A stretch of 64,000 bases of DNA from Frigidibacter albus (GTDB taxonomy: Bacteria > Pseudomonadota > Alphaproteobacteria > Rhodobacterales > Rhodobacteraceae): assembly GCF_009908165.1 (NCBI RefSeq), contig NZ_JAAAUC010000004.1:1-64000 (forward strand), given 5' to 3'. Both the position numbers and the translations under genes were made by a program. Below, in pieces: positions 26,450-34,767 of this stretch; within the stretch, counting starts at the first letter, position 1; the number at the start of each line of letters is the position of its first letter. The notes beneath the pieces were generated by a model. The model was not told the DNA's origin. It worked only from the letters and a program-made list of their open reading frames with translations, and made no database searches.

Positions 26450-27518
26450 TCTCATTATCGAGAACCTCACGATCAAATACGGCGGGGTCACCGCCGTCGA
26501 GAACCTGAGCATCAACGTGCCGTCGGGAGAGTTCCTGACACTGCTTGGCCCCTCGGGCTGCGGCAAGTCCACGACACTCTTCGCCGTCGCGGGCCTCAAC
26601 CATGCCACCTCGGGCATCATCCGGGTCGGCGACCGCATCCTGTTCAACGGTGACAGCAAGGCAGCCGTCCCGCCCGAGCGGCGAAACATCGGGCTGGTGT
26701 TCCAAAGCTACGCCCTGTGGCCGCACAAGACGGTGGCCGACAACCTCGCCTTCCCGCTTATCCTGCGCAAGATGGGCAAGTCGGAGCGCGACGAGCGGAT
26801 CAAGGAGGCGCTCGGGCTGGTCGAGATGCTGCCCTATGCCGAGCGATATCCCTTCGAGCTGTCGGGCGGCCAGCAGCAGCGCGTCGCGCTGGCGCGGGCG
26901 CTGGTCTACCGCCCGCCGCTGCTGCTGCTCGACGAGCCGCTCTCCAACCTCGACGCCAAGCTGCGCGAGCGGGCCCGCGTCTGGCTGCGCGAGCTGCAGG
27001 AGCGGCTGAAGGTCACCACCGTCTACGTGACCCATGACCAGTCCGAAGCCCTTGCCGTGTCGGACCGGATCGCGGTGATGAGCATGGGGCGGATGCGGCA
27101 GCTCGGCTCGCCGCGCGAGATCTACGAGACGCCTGCCGACAGTTTCGTCGCAGACTTCATCGGCTCGTCGAACTTCCTGGGCGCTCGGATGATCGAGAGC
27201 GGCGCCGACCATGCGCTGGTCGAACTGGGCGATGGCACGCGGCTCACAACCGCACCGGGACGGGCCGCGGCAGATGGCTCCCTGGTGGTTGCCGTGCGGC
27301 CAGAGCGGATCTCGGTCGCAACCGCGGAGGGCCCCAACACATTGCGGGCGAAAGTGGAACAGAAGGTCTACCTCGGCTCGGTCTGGCAGTATGTGGTCCG
27401 CAGCGGCCCGGTCGAATTCCGAATCCAGACCACCTTCGAGATCGATGCCCCCGAAGTGTTGCTGCACATCCCCGCCGATGCCTGCGCCCTTTTCAGCGAA
27501 AAGCCGGTGGGGAACTGA
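26442..27518 (+). CDS. ABC transporter ATP-binding protein (FbpC/PotA type)
   Basis: The 358-residue ATPase has Walker A GPSGCGKST, signature LSGGQQQRVALARAL, Walker B LLLLDEPLSNLD, and the H-loop THDQSEA. The C-terminal 110 residues form a TOBE-type regulatory domain (VVAVRPERISVA). This CUT1/iron-type architecture matches the adjacent binding protein and fused permease. The start at 26442 overlaps the permease stop. Confidence 0.93.
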   Translation: MADLIIENLTIKYGGVTAVENLSINVPSGEFLTLLGPSGCGKSTTLFAVAGLNHATSGIIRVGDRILFNGDSKAAVPPERRNIGLVFQSYALWPHKTVADNLAFPLILRKMGKSERDERIKEALGLVEMLPYAERYPFELSGGQQQRVALARALVYRPPLLLLDEPLSNLDAKLRERARVWLRELQERLKVTTVYVTHDQSEALAVSDRIAVMSMGRMRQLGSPREIYETPADSFVADFIGSSNFLGARMIESGADHALVELGDGTRLTTAPGRAAADGSLVVAVRPERISVATAEGPNTLRAKVEQKVYLGSVWQYVVRSGPVEFRIQTTFEIDAPEVLLHIPADACALFSEKPVGN

Positions 27519-27520
27519 GG

Positions 27521-28726
27521 ATGCGCACGAAGGACAATCCCATCCGCTTCGACGCCGCGGCGCAGGGGCCACTGGCAGGGGTGCGGGTGATCGACCTGTC
27601 GCGTCTGGTGGCCGGCAACATGCTGTCGCTGCAGCTGGCCGACTTCGGCGCCGACGTGGTGAAGGTCGAGCCGCCGCAGGGTGACCCCCTGCGCGACTGG
27701 CGCGACAACGGACAGTCGCTGCACTGGAAGACCTATGGGCGCAACAAGCGGTCCCTGGTGCTCAACCTGCGTCAGCCGCAGGCGATGCAGGCGCTGCGCC
27801 GGTTGCTGGAAGGCGCCGACATCTTCGTGGAGAATTTCCGCCCCGGCACGCTGGAGGAGATGGGCCTCGGCCCCGAGGTGCTGCTGGCCCTGAACCCGCG
27901 TCTCATCACCGTGCGGATCTCGGGCTTCGGCCAGACCGGCCCCTATGCGGAACTGCCGGGCTTTGGCACGCTGGTCGAGGCGATGAGCGGTTTCGCCGCC
28001 CGCACCGGCTTTCCCGACCGCGAGCCGGTGCTGCCGCCCCTGGCGCTGGCCGACATGATTGCCGGGCTGACCGGTGCCAATGCCGCGATGATGGCGCTCT
28101 TCGCCCGCGAACGCGGCATGGCGGCCGGGCAGGTGATCGACCTGTCGCTGCTGGAGCCGATCTTCGCCTCGCTGGGGCCTGAGGCGGCGATCTATCGCCA
28201 GACCGGAGAGGTGAAGAAGCGTGCTGGCTCTGCCTCCAACACCGTATCCCCGCGCAACGTCTACAAATGCAGCGATGGCAAGTTCGCGGCGCTCTCGGGT
28301 TCCACTCAGGTGGTGGCGATGCGCATCTTCGACACCATCGGGCAGCCCGAGTTGAAGACCGATCCACGCTTTGCCACAAATGCGGCGCGGGTGCAGCACC
28401 GGGATCTTGTCGACGCGGCGGTCGGTGCCTGGTTCCTGACCCGCGACCGCGACACGGCGCTGGCCGAGATGCGGGCGCAGGGTGCCACCGTGGGTCCGGT
28501 CTACGACATTGCCGACATTGCCGAAGACCGCCACTTCACCGAGCGCGAGATCGTCGTCGAGGTGGAGGATGCCGACAACGGAAGCCTGCCGATGCACAAC
28601 ATCTTCCCGCGCTTCTCGCAGACACCGGGCGTCTGGCGGCTGCCCGCGCCGTCGCTTGGCGAGCATTCCGCTGAAATCCTCGCCGAGATCGGCATGTCGC
28701 AAGCGGATCTGGAGGGCGGCGCATGA
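27521..28726 (+). CDS. CaiB/BaiF class III CoA-transferase
   Basis: The 401-residue protein has class III CoA-transferase features: VRVIDLSRLVAGNMLSLQLA, DFGADVVKVEPPQGDPLRDW, the segment NKRSLVLNLRQP, and the catalytic Asp178 in LALADMIAGLTG. It would activate the imported acid by moving CoA from a donor such as succinyl-CoA or acetyl-CoA. It overlaps the CitE-like lyase by 4 bp, so CoA activation followed by C-C cleavage is likely. The substrate acid is not identified. Confidence 0.91.
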   Translation: MRTKDNPIRFDAAAQGPLAGVRVIDLSRLVAGNMLSLQLADFGADVVKVEPPQGDPLRDWRDNGQSLHWKTYGRNKRSLVLNLRQPQAMQALRRLLEGADIFVENFRPGTLEEMGLGPEVLLALNPRLITVRISGFGQTGPYAELPGFGTLVEAMSGFAARTGFPDREPVLPPLALADMIAGLTGANAAMMALFARERGMAAGQVIDLSLLEPIFASLGPEAAIYRQTGEVKKRAGSASNTVSPRNVYKCSDGKFAALSGSTQVVAMRIFDTIGQPELKTDPRFATNAARVQHRDLVDAAVGAWFLTRDRDTALAEMRAQGATVGPVYDIADIAEDRHFTEREIVVEVEDADNGSLPMHNIFPRFSQTPGVWRLPAPSLGEHSAEILAEIGMSQADLEGGA

Positions 28727-29568
28727 TCCGCTCGCTGCTCTACGTTCCCGGCAACACGCCCCGGTTCCTGGAAAAGGCTGCCTCGCGCGGGGCCGACGCG
28801 ATCATCATCGATCTCGAGGATGCGGTCCCGGAAGCTGCAAAGACCGCCGCCCGCGATGACCTGGCGCAGAGCGTTCCGCAGGTCGGACAGGGCGGGGCCG
28901 AAGTCTTTGTCCGGGTCAACATGACGGGCCGGCTGCTGGACGATGCCGAAGCTGCCTGCCGGGCCGGCGCCTCCGGGCTCTACCTGCCGAAGGTGAGCGG
29001 CTCCGCGATCCTTGAACAGCTTGCGGCGCACCTCGCGCCGATCGAAGCCGAGACCAGCCGCGCGCCGATGCACTTCGTGCCGCTGATCGAGGATGCCGAG
29101 GGCCTGTTCGAGGCCCGCGCCATCGCCAAGGGCCCGCGCGTGCTGGGGCTTTCGTCGGGCGCCGAGGATCTTGCCACCTCGATGGGCGCAAAACCTTTGC
29201 CCGAGGTGCTGCGCCTGCCAAAGCTGATGATCCACTACGCCGCCAAGGCGGCCGGTGTCCTGTCCTTCGGCCTGTTCCGCAGCACAGTCGATTTCACGGA
29301 CACGGGCGCGATCCGCGAGGCCGCGAAAGAGGCGCGCGACCATGGCTTCGACGGGGCAAGCTGCATCCATCCCAGCGTCGTTCCGGTGCTGAATGAAGCC
29401 TTCGCGCCCACCGAGGCCGAGATGATCTGGGCGCGCAAGGTCCTGGCTGCCGCGAGCGAGGAAACCGCCGCAGGCCGCGGTGCCTTCATGTTGGAGGGCG
29501 TCTTCGTCGACGCCCCCATCGTCACACGGGCGGAACGACTTGTCGCCCGGTTCGCCCGTCAGACATAG
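28723..29568 (+). CDS. CitE-like CoA-ester lyase (HpcH/HpaI family)
   Basis: The 281-residue TIM-barrel protein opens RSLLYVPGNTPRFLEKA and has ADAIIIDLEDAVP and VPLIEDAEGLFEARAIA, whose acidic residues bind Mg2+ in malyl-CoA, citramalyl-CoA and citryl lyases. It probably splits a beta-hydroxyacyl-CoA into acetyl-CoA (or propionyl-CoA) and a 2-oxoacid such as glyoxylate or pyruvate. The direct overlap with a CoA-transferase supports a malyl- or citramalyl-CoA-like substrate. No hydratase gene is present, so the imported acid may already be hydroxylated. Confidence 0.87.
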   Translation: MIRSLLYVPGNTPRFLEKAASRGADAIIIDLEDAVPEAAKTAARDDLAQSVPQVGQGGAEVFVRVNMTGRLLDDAEAACRAGASGLYLPKVSGSAILEQLAAHLAPIEAETSRAPMHFVPLIEDAEGLFEARAIAKGPRVLGLSSGAEDLATSMGAKPLPEVLRLPKLMIHYAAKAAGVLSFGLFRSTVDFTDTGAIREAAKEARDHGFDGASCIHPSVVPVLNEAFAPTEAEMIWARKVLAAASEETAAGRGAFMLEGVFVDAPIVTRAERLVARFARQT

Positions 29569-29575
29569 GACGCTC

Positions 29576-30580
29576 ATGGACATTTCTTCCCCCAACGGCT
29601 CCGGTCGCAGCCGCCGTGTGCTGGTCAGCCATACCCAGATCGCCGAAAGCGCCATACAACTGCTGAACGCGCATGACATCGACGTGTTCTTTTCCCCGCC
29701 CTACGATCCGTCCGATGTCGTCGCCGCCCGCGCCGCAGACCTGCAGATCGACGCGCTGATGGTCCGGCAGGGCAGGATCGACGATCAGGTGATCGGGGCT
29801 TCGCCAAAGCTGCGGGTGATCGTCAAGCACGGCGTCGGGGTCGACAACATCGACATCGCCGCGGCAACGGCGCGGGGCATCCCGGTGCTGCGCTCGCTAG
29901 GATCGAACTCGCGCGCAGTCGCCGAACACGCCATCGCGCTGGCTCTGATGCTGGTGAAGGAAATCCAGCCGTTGAACGCCGCCGTGAAGGCCGGGGGCTG
30001 GCCCAAGCCGACCTTCATCGGCAAGGACTTCAAAGGAGCGACCATGGGCCTGATCGGCTATGGCGGGATCGGGCGCGAGACGGCGCGGATGGCACAGGCC
30101 CTGGGCATGGAGGTCGTGGTGCATGACCCCTATGCCGCCGACGCCATCCAGGCCGACGGCTTTGCCGTGGCCGAGATCGACGCCATGTTGCCCGCTCTCG
30201 ACATTCTCAGCCTGCATTGCCCGTTGACCGCGGCGACGCGAAATCTGATCGACGCGCGGCGGCTGGCGCTGATGAAAGCCACCGCGGTGATCGTCAATAC
30301 CGCCCGCGGCGGGCTGATCGACGAGGCGGCGCTGGCCTTGGCGTTGGCAGAAGGCCGAATTGCCGCTGCGGGTCTCGACAGCTTTGCGCAAGAGCCACCC
30401 GCCGCGGACAATCCCCTCTGGCCTCTCCCCACCCTCACCGCGACGCCGCATGTCGGCGGCGTTACCACCGGCTCGGCGCGCTCGATGGCAGAGATCGCCG
30501 CGCGCCACATCATCAGCGTGCTCGACGGCAATCCGCCGGACCCGCGCAGCCTCGCCCTCGCATCGGAACTGTCGGCCTGA
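29576..30580 (+). CDS. D-2-hydroxyacid dehydrogenase (SerA-like)
   Basis: The 334-residue protein has an NAD-binding motif MGLIGYGGIGRETARMAQAL near residue 155, the catalytic Arg in VNTARGGLID, the Glu region of SFAQEPP, and the catalytic His in TPHVGG. There is no C-terminal ACT domain, so it is not a full PHGDH-type SerA. It interconverts a 2-oxoacid and a D-2-hydroxyacid using NAD(P)H. In this operon it could supply or remove the oxo-acid handled by the lyase or aldolase. ATG at 29576 is chosen by family alignment; the frame stays open upstream inside the lyase gene. Confidence 0.87.
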   Translation: MDISSPNGSGRSRRVLVSHTQIAESAIQLLNAHDIDVFFSPPYDPSDVVAARAADLQIDALMVRQGRIDDQVIGASPKLRVIVKHGVGVDNIDIAAATARGIPVLRSLGSNSRAVAEHAIALALMLVKEIQPLNAAVKAGGWPKPTFIGKDFKGATMGLIGYGGIGRETARMAQALGMEVVVHDPYAADAIQADGFAVAEIDAMLPALDILSLHCPLTAATRNLIDARRLALMKATAVIVNTARGGLIDEAALALALAEGRIAAAGLDSFAQEPPAADNPLWPLPTLTATPHVGGVTTGSARSMAEIAARHIISVLDGNPPDPRSLALASELSA

Positions 30581-30599
30581 CCGGCCGGGAAAGGACATC

Positions 30600-31277
30600 A
30601 TGGCCTACGGCTTCAGGATCAAGCAAAGTTGGACCCGGATTGACGCAAGGATGGTCGGGGCCTTCCGCGAACTGCCCGTTGCGAATGTCAGCGATGCGAT
30701 GCAGCGCCTGCCCGGCTTCGGGCCGGACTTCCGCCCGATGCATCGCACCGGCGTGCTGGCAGGACCGGCGCTGACGGTGCGAACCCGCCCCGGCGACAAC
30801 CTGATGTTGCACAAGGCCATCGACATGGCCGAGCCGGGCGACGTGATCGTCGTGGATGCGGGCGGTGATCTGACCAATTCGCTGATGGGCGAGTTGATGC
30901 TGGCCCATGCGATCCGGCGCGGTGTCGCGGGCTTCGTGCTTGGCGGGGCCATCCGGGACGCCGAAGCCTTCCTCGCGCGCAACCTGCCTGTCTATGCGCA
31001 AGGCATCACCCATCGCGGGCCCTACCGGACCGGCCCCGGCGAGATCGGTTTCCCGATCCGTCTCGGTGCGGCGCTTGTGGCACCGGGCGATCTGGTGCTG
31101 GGGGATTTCGACGGCGTGCTGTCGGTGCCGACGGATCGGGCCGAACAGGTGCTGACGGCAACGCGGGCGAAGAACACCGCGGAGCAAAAACAGATGGCTG
31201 CGACCGAAGCCGGTACCCTGGACCGCGCCTGGGTCGACCAGGCGTTGAGGGAGTCGGGTTGCGAATACCTGGACTGA
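30600..31277 (+). CDS. RraA-fold aldolase/decarboxylase-like protein (HMG/CHA aldolase type)
   Basis: The 225-residue protein has the family core ANVSDAMQRLPG, ALTVRTRPGDNLMLHKAIDM, and GGAIRDAEAF, whose Arg-Asp pair binds the substrate and metal in class II 4-hydroxy-4-methyl-2-oxoglutarate aldolases. RraA itself (RNase E inhibitor) shares the fold, but the metabolic context favours aldolase or oxaloacetate-decarboxylase activity yielding pyruvate. AAAGGA lies upstream of the ATG at 30600. It is the last gene of the operon; the following sequence is decayed. Confidence 0.83.
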   Translation: MAYGFRIKQSWTRIDARMVGAFRELPVANVSDAMQRLPGFGPDFRPMHRTGVLAGPALTVRTRPGDNLMLHKAIDMAEPGDVIVVDAGGDLTNSLMGELMLAHAIRRGVAGFVLGGAIRDAEAFLARNLPVYAQGITHRGPYRTGPGEIGFPIRLGAALVAPGDLVLGDFDGVLSVPTDRAEQVLTATRAKNTAEQKQMAATEAGTLDRAWVDQALRESGCEYLD

Positions 31278-31794
31278 CATGCCGCCGGATATCCCGCTCG
31301 CCCTGAGGCCGGCAAAGCGCATCGACCGATGCAGTCGCTCAACGGGGCAAAGCCCGGCCTACCCAAACCGCTTGCCCCGGTCACACCCTCTCCTACATCT
31401 GTCACGCAAGACTGTCACATTGCGGGACGTTTACGCTCCGGCCGCCACCGCCGGAGCCAGCTTCCACAAGCTTTTGAAGTTGATACGATTTTTTCGATCT
31501 TGCATTTGCAAGCGTGTCTGCGTGCGTCGGGATACCGGGTGATGGGAGGACAGGAAGCACCTGATACTCCTGGTTCAGCGGCTTTTGGCGAGCACCTACC
31601 CCGATTTTGCCTTGTGCATCCGGAAGCTTGGCGCGGTGGACGGGGTAGGACGCAGACCGACCGAGGCGGTGACCGGTTCGCCGTCAGCTCCTCTCGCCCC
31701 GCCGGCGCCGCGGGATCCTGGCAGCGGAAGCTGAGCACCCCACCTGGCGAAGGTCGACCAGCCCAGGCTCTGCACGCCCTCTCCACGTCCCGGC
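31278..31794. other. Non-coding or decayed stretch after the acid-catabolism operon
   Basis: About 500 bp without a credible gene. It contains the hairpin at 31435-31457, an AT-rich patch around 31470-31510 and a short palindrome CTTGCATTTGCAAG (31499-31512). Open frames here lack ribosome sites and recognisable domains. It leads into the GMC oxidoreductase relic. Confidence 0.5.
31435..31457. terminator. Possible terminator hairpin after the RraA-like gene
   Basis: GCTCCGGC (31435-31442) and GCCGGAGC (31450-31457) form a perfect 8-bp GC-rich stem with a 7-base loop. It lies about 160 bp after the last gene of the eight-gene operon. There is no T-run, so termination is only suggested. Confidence 0.35.
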
Positions 31795-32186
31795 GTGCTC
31801 CAGGCCGCTGACCTGATAGCGCGATCTGGCAAGCCAGTCGGGGTGAAGGTCCTGCGCCGCCTTGCCGGTGCCCCCTCGCTGGCGCGGATCGTCGAGGCGG
31901 ACCTGCTGCCGGGGTTTGCAGTGCAGGACGACGCGGATTTGCTGGCCGATTGCCGCGCCCGTGCCGGGACGGTGTTCCACCCGGTCGGCTACCTGCAAGA
32001 TCGGGCCCGGACCCGGCGCAAGATGTCGTGGACCGCCGGCTGCGGGCGCGTGGGCTGACGGGGCTTCGGGGGGTGGATGCCTCGATCTTTTCGACCCTGG
32101 CTTCGGGCAATACCAACGCCCCGGTGATCATGGCGGCGGAAAAGGCGGCCGATGTGATCCTGGCCGACCAGCCGCATTTCAGGTAA
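31795..32186 (+). pseudogene. GMC oxidoreductase (choline dehydrogenase-like) C-terminal relic
   Basis: Two overlapping frames together match the end of glucose-methanol-choline flavoenzymes. One frame gives [20 protein letters not shown] and [12 protein letters not shown], which includes the conserved catalytic-His segment. After a frameshift near 31990-32005 the other frame gives [18 protein letters not shown] and [20 protein letters not shown], then [11 protein letters not shown] and a TAA. The N-terminal FAD-binding part is absent, so only about 130 codons of a 530-codon gene remain. Confidence 0.82.
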
Positions 32187-32368
32187 CCGGCGGTCACCCT
32201 GACACTGCGCTTCCGGCCGACCACCGTCCCCATGGACAAGCCACCGAACCCGCTGTCCGTGATCGGCACAAGGGTTCTGGCCCAGGCGGCTCTCGAATAT
32301 CCAGTGGTCCTCACCGAAACCCGCGCCATATGGGGGGAACCAGAACGCCAGAGCCGCAGGACCGCCCG

Positions 32369-32536
32369 ATGCCCAAGATGCGCAAGAAATCCGAACTGCC
32401 GACCAAGGTCTGCGTAGTCTGCGGCCTGCCCTTCGCCTGGCGCAAGAAGTGGGAGCGGGATTGGCAGCAGGTGACCCACTGCTCGGATCGCTGCCGCAGC
32501 GCCGCGAAGGCCGCGCGGCCGAAGGTGCCGGCATGA
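32369..32536 (+). CDS. DUF2256-family zinc-ribbon-like small protein
   Basis: The 55-residue protein has [20 protein letters not shown] and ending CSDRCRSA, the four-cysteine pattern (CxxC, then CxxxC) of DUF2256 proteins. Its TGA overlaps the photolyase ATG (ATGA), so the two are translationally coupled. DUF2256 genes are often found beside or fused near FeS photolyases, and a role in the same repair pathway or in cluster insertion is plausible but unproved. GCAGGA seven bases upstream serves as ribosome site. Confidence 0.8.
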   Translation: MPKMRKKSELPTKVCVVCGLPFAWRKKWERDWQQVTHCSDRCRSAAKAARPKVPA

Positions 32537-34080
32537 GGCGGCTTCGCTTCGTTCTCGGGGATCAGCTGACGCGGGGCCTGTCCTCGCTGGCGGATCTCGA
32601 CCCGGCGCAGGATGTGGTGCTGATGGTCGAGGTCGCGGCCGAGGCGCGTTATGTGCCGCATCACAGGCAGAAGATCGCATTTGTGCTATCGGCCATGCGG
32701 AATTTCGCCAAGAGCCTGAAATCTGAAGGCATAAATGTTGACTATGTGACACTGGACGACCCGGAAAATACCCACAGTTTCAGCGGCGAGATTGCGCGCG
32801 CGGTGGTGCGCCATGCGCCCGCCTCGGTCGTGGTGACCGAGCCCGGCGAGTGGCGGGTGCTGCAGATGATACAGGACTGGGACCTGATCTGCCCGGTGGA
32901 GATCCGCCCCGACGACCGCTTCTTCTGTTTGGGCGCCGAGTTCGCGGCCCTCGCCAAGGCCGGCAAGACCAGCCGGCTGGAGTTCTTCTACCGCGAGATG
33001 CGCCGCCGGACGGGCCTTTTGATGGCAGGCGAGGGCCCGGAGGGGGGCCAGTGGAATTTCGACCCCGAGAACCGCAAGTCGCTGCCCCGTGGTCACCAGC
33101 CCCCGCCGCGCCGTCGGTTCGAGCCCGATGCCATTACCGCCGAGGTGCTGGCGCTCGTCGAAACCCGCTTCGATCACCACTTCGGCGACCTCACGCCCTT
33201 CGGCTGGGCCGTCACCCGCGAGGGCGCGCTGCAGGCGCTGGACCATTTCATCGCCGGTTGCCTGCCGGACTTTGGCGACTATCAAGATGCGATGAAGGCG
33301 GGCGAGGATTTCCTCTATCACAGCCTGATTTCTCCCTACCTCAACATCGGCCTCCTGACCGCCCGCGAGGTCTGTGACCGGGCCGAGGCCGCCTACCGCG
33401 CCGGCGATGCCCCGATCAACGCGGTGGAGGGGTTCATCCGCCAGATCCTCGGCTGGCGCGAGTTCGTGCGCGGCATCTACTGGACCGAGATGCCGGGCTA
33501 TGCCCGGACCAACCACCTGAACGCCGCCCGCGACCTGCCCGCGCTCTACTGGACGGGTGACACGCAGATGCACTGCATGGCCGATTGCATCGCCGCCACC
33601 CGCCGCCATGCCTATGCCCATCACATCCAGCGGCTGATGGTCACCGGCAACTTCGCCCTTCTGGCCGGGGTATCGCCGCCGCAGATCGAGGAGTGGTATC
33701 TGGCGGTCTATGCCGATGCCTATGAGTGGGTGGAGCTGCCCAACGTGCATGGGATGGTGATGCATGCCGATGGCGGGCGGATGGGGTCGAAGCCCTATGC
33801 CGCCTCGGGCGCCTATATCAACCGGATGTCGGATTACTGCAAAACCTGCGCCTATGATCCCAAGGTCAAGCTTGGCCCCACGGCCTGCCCGTTCAACTAC
33901 CTCTACTGGAACTTCCTGATCGAGAACGAGGCGGTGCTGTCGCGCAACCTGCGCATGGCGATGCCCTACAAGACGCTTGCCAGGATGCCGGACGGGCAAC
34001 GGGCCGACATCGCCCGGTCCTCGCAGGCGTTTCTGGACAGCCTGCCGGTGTGGACCGGGGAAAGTCCCCCGCACGAGTAG
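32533..34080 (+). CDS. phrB: Iron-sulfur bacterial photolyase/cryptochrome (PhrB-type (6-4) photolyase)
   Basis: The 515-residue flavoprotein belongs to the FeS-BCP class: N-terminal alpha/beta domain starting [17 protein letters not shown], then a helical FAD domain with [11 protein letters not shown] and NYLYWNFL. Four cysteines at residues 348, 436, 439 and 452 match the 4Fe-4S ligands of Agrobacterium PhrB (350, 438, 441, 454) with a constant two-residue offset. Enzymes of this class repair (6-4) pyrimidine photoproducts with light. The start is fixed by the overlap with the DUF2256 stop. Confidence 0.93.
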   Translation: MRRLRFVLGDQLTRGLSSLADLDPAQDVVLMVEVAAEARYVPHHRQKIAFVLSAMRNFAKSLKSEGINVDYVTLDDPENTHSFSGEIARAVVRHAPASVVVTEPGEWRVLQMIQDWDLICPVEIRPDDRFFCLGAEFAALAKAGKTSRLEFFYREMRRRTGLLMAGEGPEGGQWNFDPENRKSLPRGHQPPPRRRFEPDAITAEVLALVETRFDHHFGDLTPFGWAVTREGALQALDHFIAGCLPDFGDYQDAMKAGEDFLYHSLISPYLNIGLLTAREVCDRAEAAYRAGDAPINAVEGFIRQILGWREFVRGIYWTEMPGYARTNHLNAARDLPALYWTGDTQMHCMADCIAATRRHAYAHHIQRLMVTGNFALLAGVSPPQIEEWYLAVYADAYEWVELPNVHGMVMHADGGRMGSKPYAASGAYINRMSDYCKTCAYDPKVKLGPTACPFNYLYWNFLIENEAVLSRNLRMAMPYKTLARMPDGQRADIARSSQAFLDSLPVWTGESPPHE

Positions 34081-34089
34081 CCCCTGCCC

Positions 34090-34767
34090 CTATCCCGTCA
34101 CCAGCCCGTCGCCCACCACGATCTTCCGCCGGCACAGGCCCGCGATCTTCTCGTCATGGGTCGAGATCAGGAAGGTCGTGCCCTCGTCCCGGTTGATCTC
34201 GGCGATCAGGTCCATGACCTGCATGGCCGAGGCGCGGTCGAGGTTGCCGGTCGGCTCATCTGCAAGCACCAGCTCGGGCCGGTTCATCAGCGCGCGGGCC
34301 ACCGCCACCCGCTGCTTCTGCCCGCCCGAAAGATTGGCCGAGGGGAAGTCGATCCGTTCCGCCAGCCCCATCCGCGTCAGCAATTCGCGCCCGCGCGCCC
34401 GGGCGGCGGCGGTCTCGCGCCCTTCGCGCACCGCCGTCGGGAACACCACGTTCTCCAGCGCGGTGAAGTCGGGCAGCAGGTTGTGGAACTGGAAGACGAA
34501 GCCGATATGGCGGTTGCGGAACTCGGTCAGCTCGGTGTCATCTGCGGCGACAAGATCCGTTCCCAGCATGGCATAGCGCCCGGATGTCGGCTTCATCAGC
34601 GTGCCGAGGATCGTCAGCAGCGTGCTCTTGCCTGACCCCGATGGCCCCAGCAGCGCCGCCATCTCGCCTGCCTCCAGCACCAGCGACAGGCCGCGCAGCA
34701 CCCGCGTCTCGGCCTCGCCCGTGCCGAAGGTCTTGATGAGGTCCGACACCTCCAGCAGCACGGTCAT
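34090..34767 (-). CDS. MacB/LolD-type ABC transporter ATP-binding protein
   Basis: The 225-residue ATPase has Walker A GPSGSGKST, signature LSGGQKQRVAVARAL, and Walker B LVLADEPTGNLD, all typical of the LolD/MacB/FtsE group of mechanotransmitting ABC ATPases. It overlaps the permease gene by 4 bp. It powers the FtsX-like permease and the periplasmic adaptor upstream to export a substrate or lipoprotein across the envelope. The substrate is unknown. Confidence 0.91.
   Translation of the reverse strand: MTVLLEVSDLIKTFGTGEAETRVLRGLSLVLEAGEMAALLGPSGSGKSTLLTILGTLMKPTSGRYAMLGTDLVAADDTELTEFRNRHIGFVFQFHNLLPDFTALENVVFPTAVREGRETAAARARGRELLTRMGLAERIDFPSANLSGGQKQRVAVARALMNRPELVLADEPTGNLDRASAMQVMDLIAEINRDEGTTFLISTHDEKIAGLCRRKIVVGDGLVTG

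Noticed and set aside
30600-31277. RNase E inhibitor RraA
   Set aside because: The fold is shared, but the gene is the last member of an organic-acid catabolic operon, so an aldolase/decarboxylase role is more likely.
31415-32752. A 445-codon minus-strand frame across the decayed region
   Set aside because: It lies opposite the GMC relic, the DUF2256 gene and the start of the photolyase gene, each supported by family motifs; the translation has no domain.
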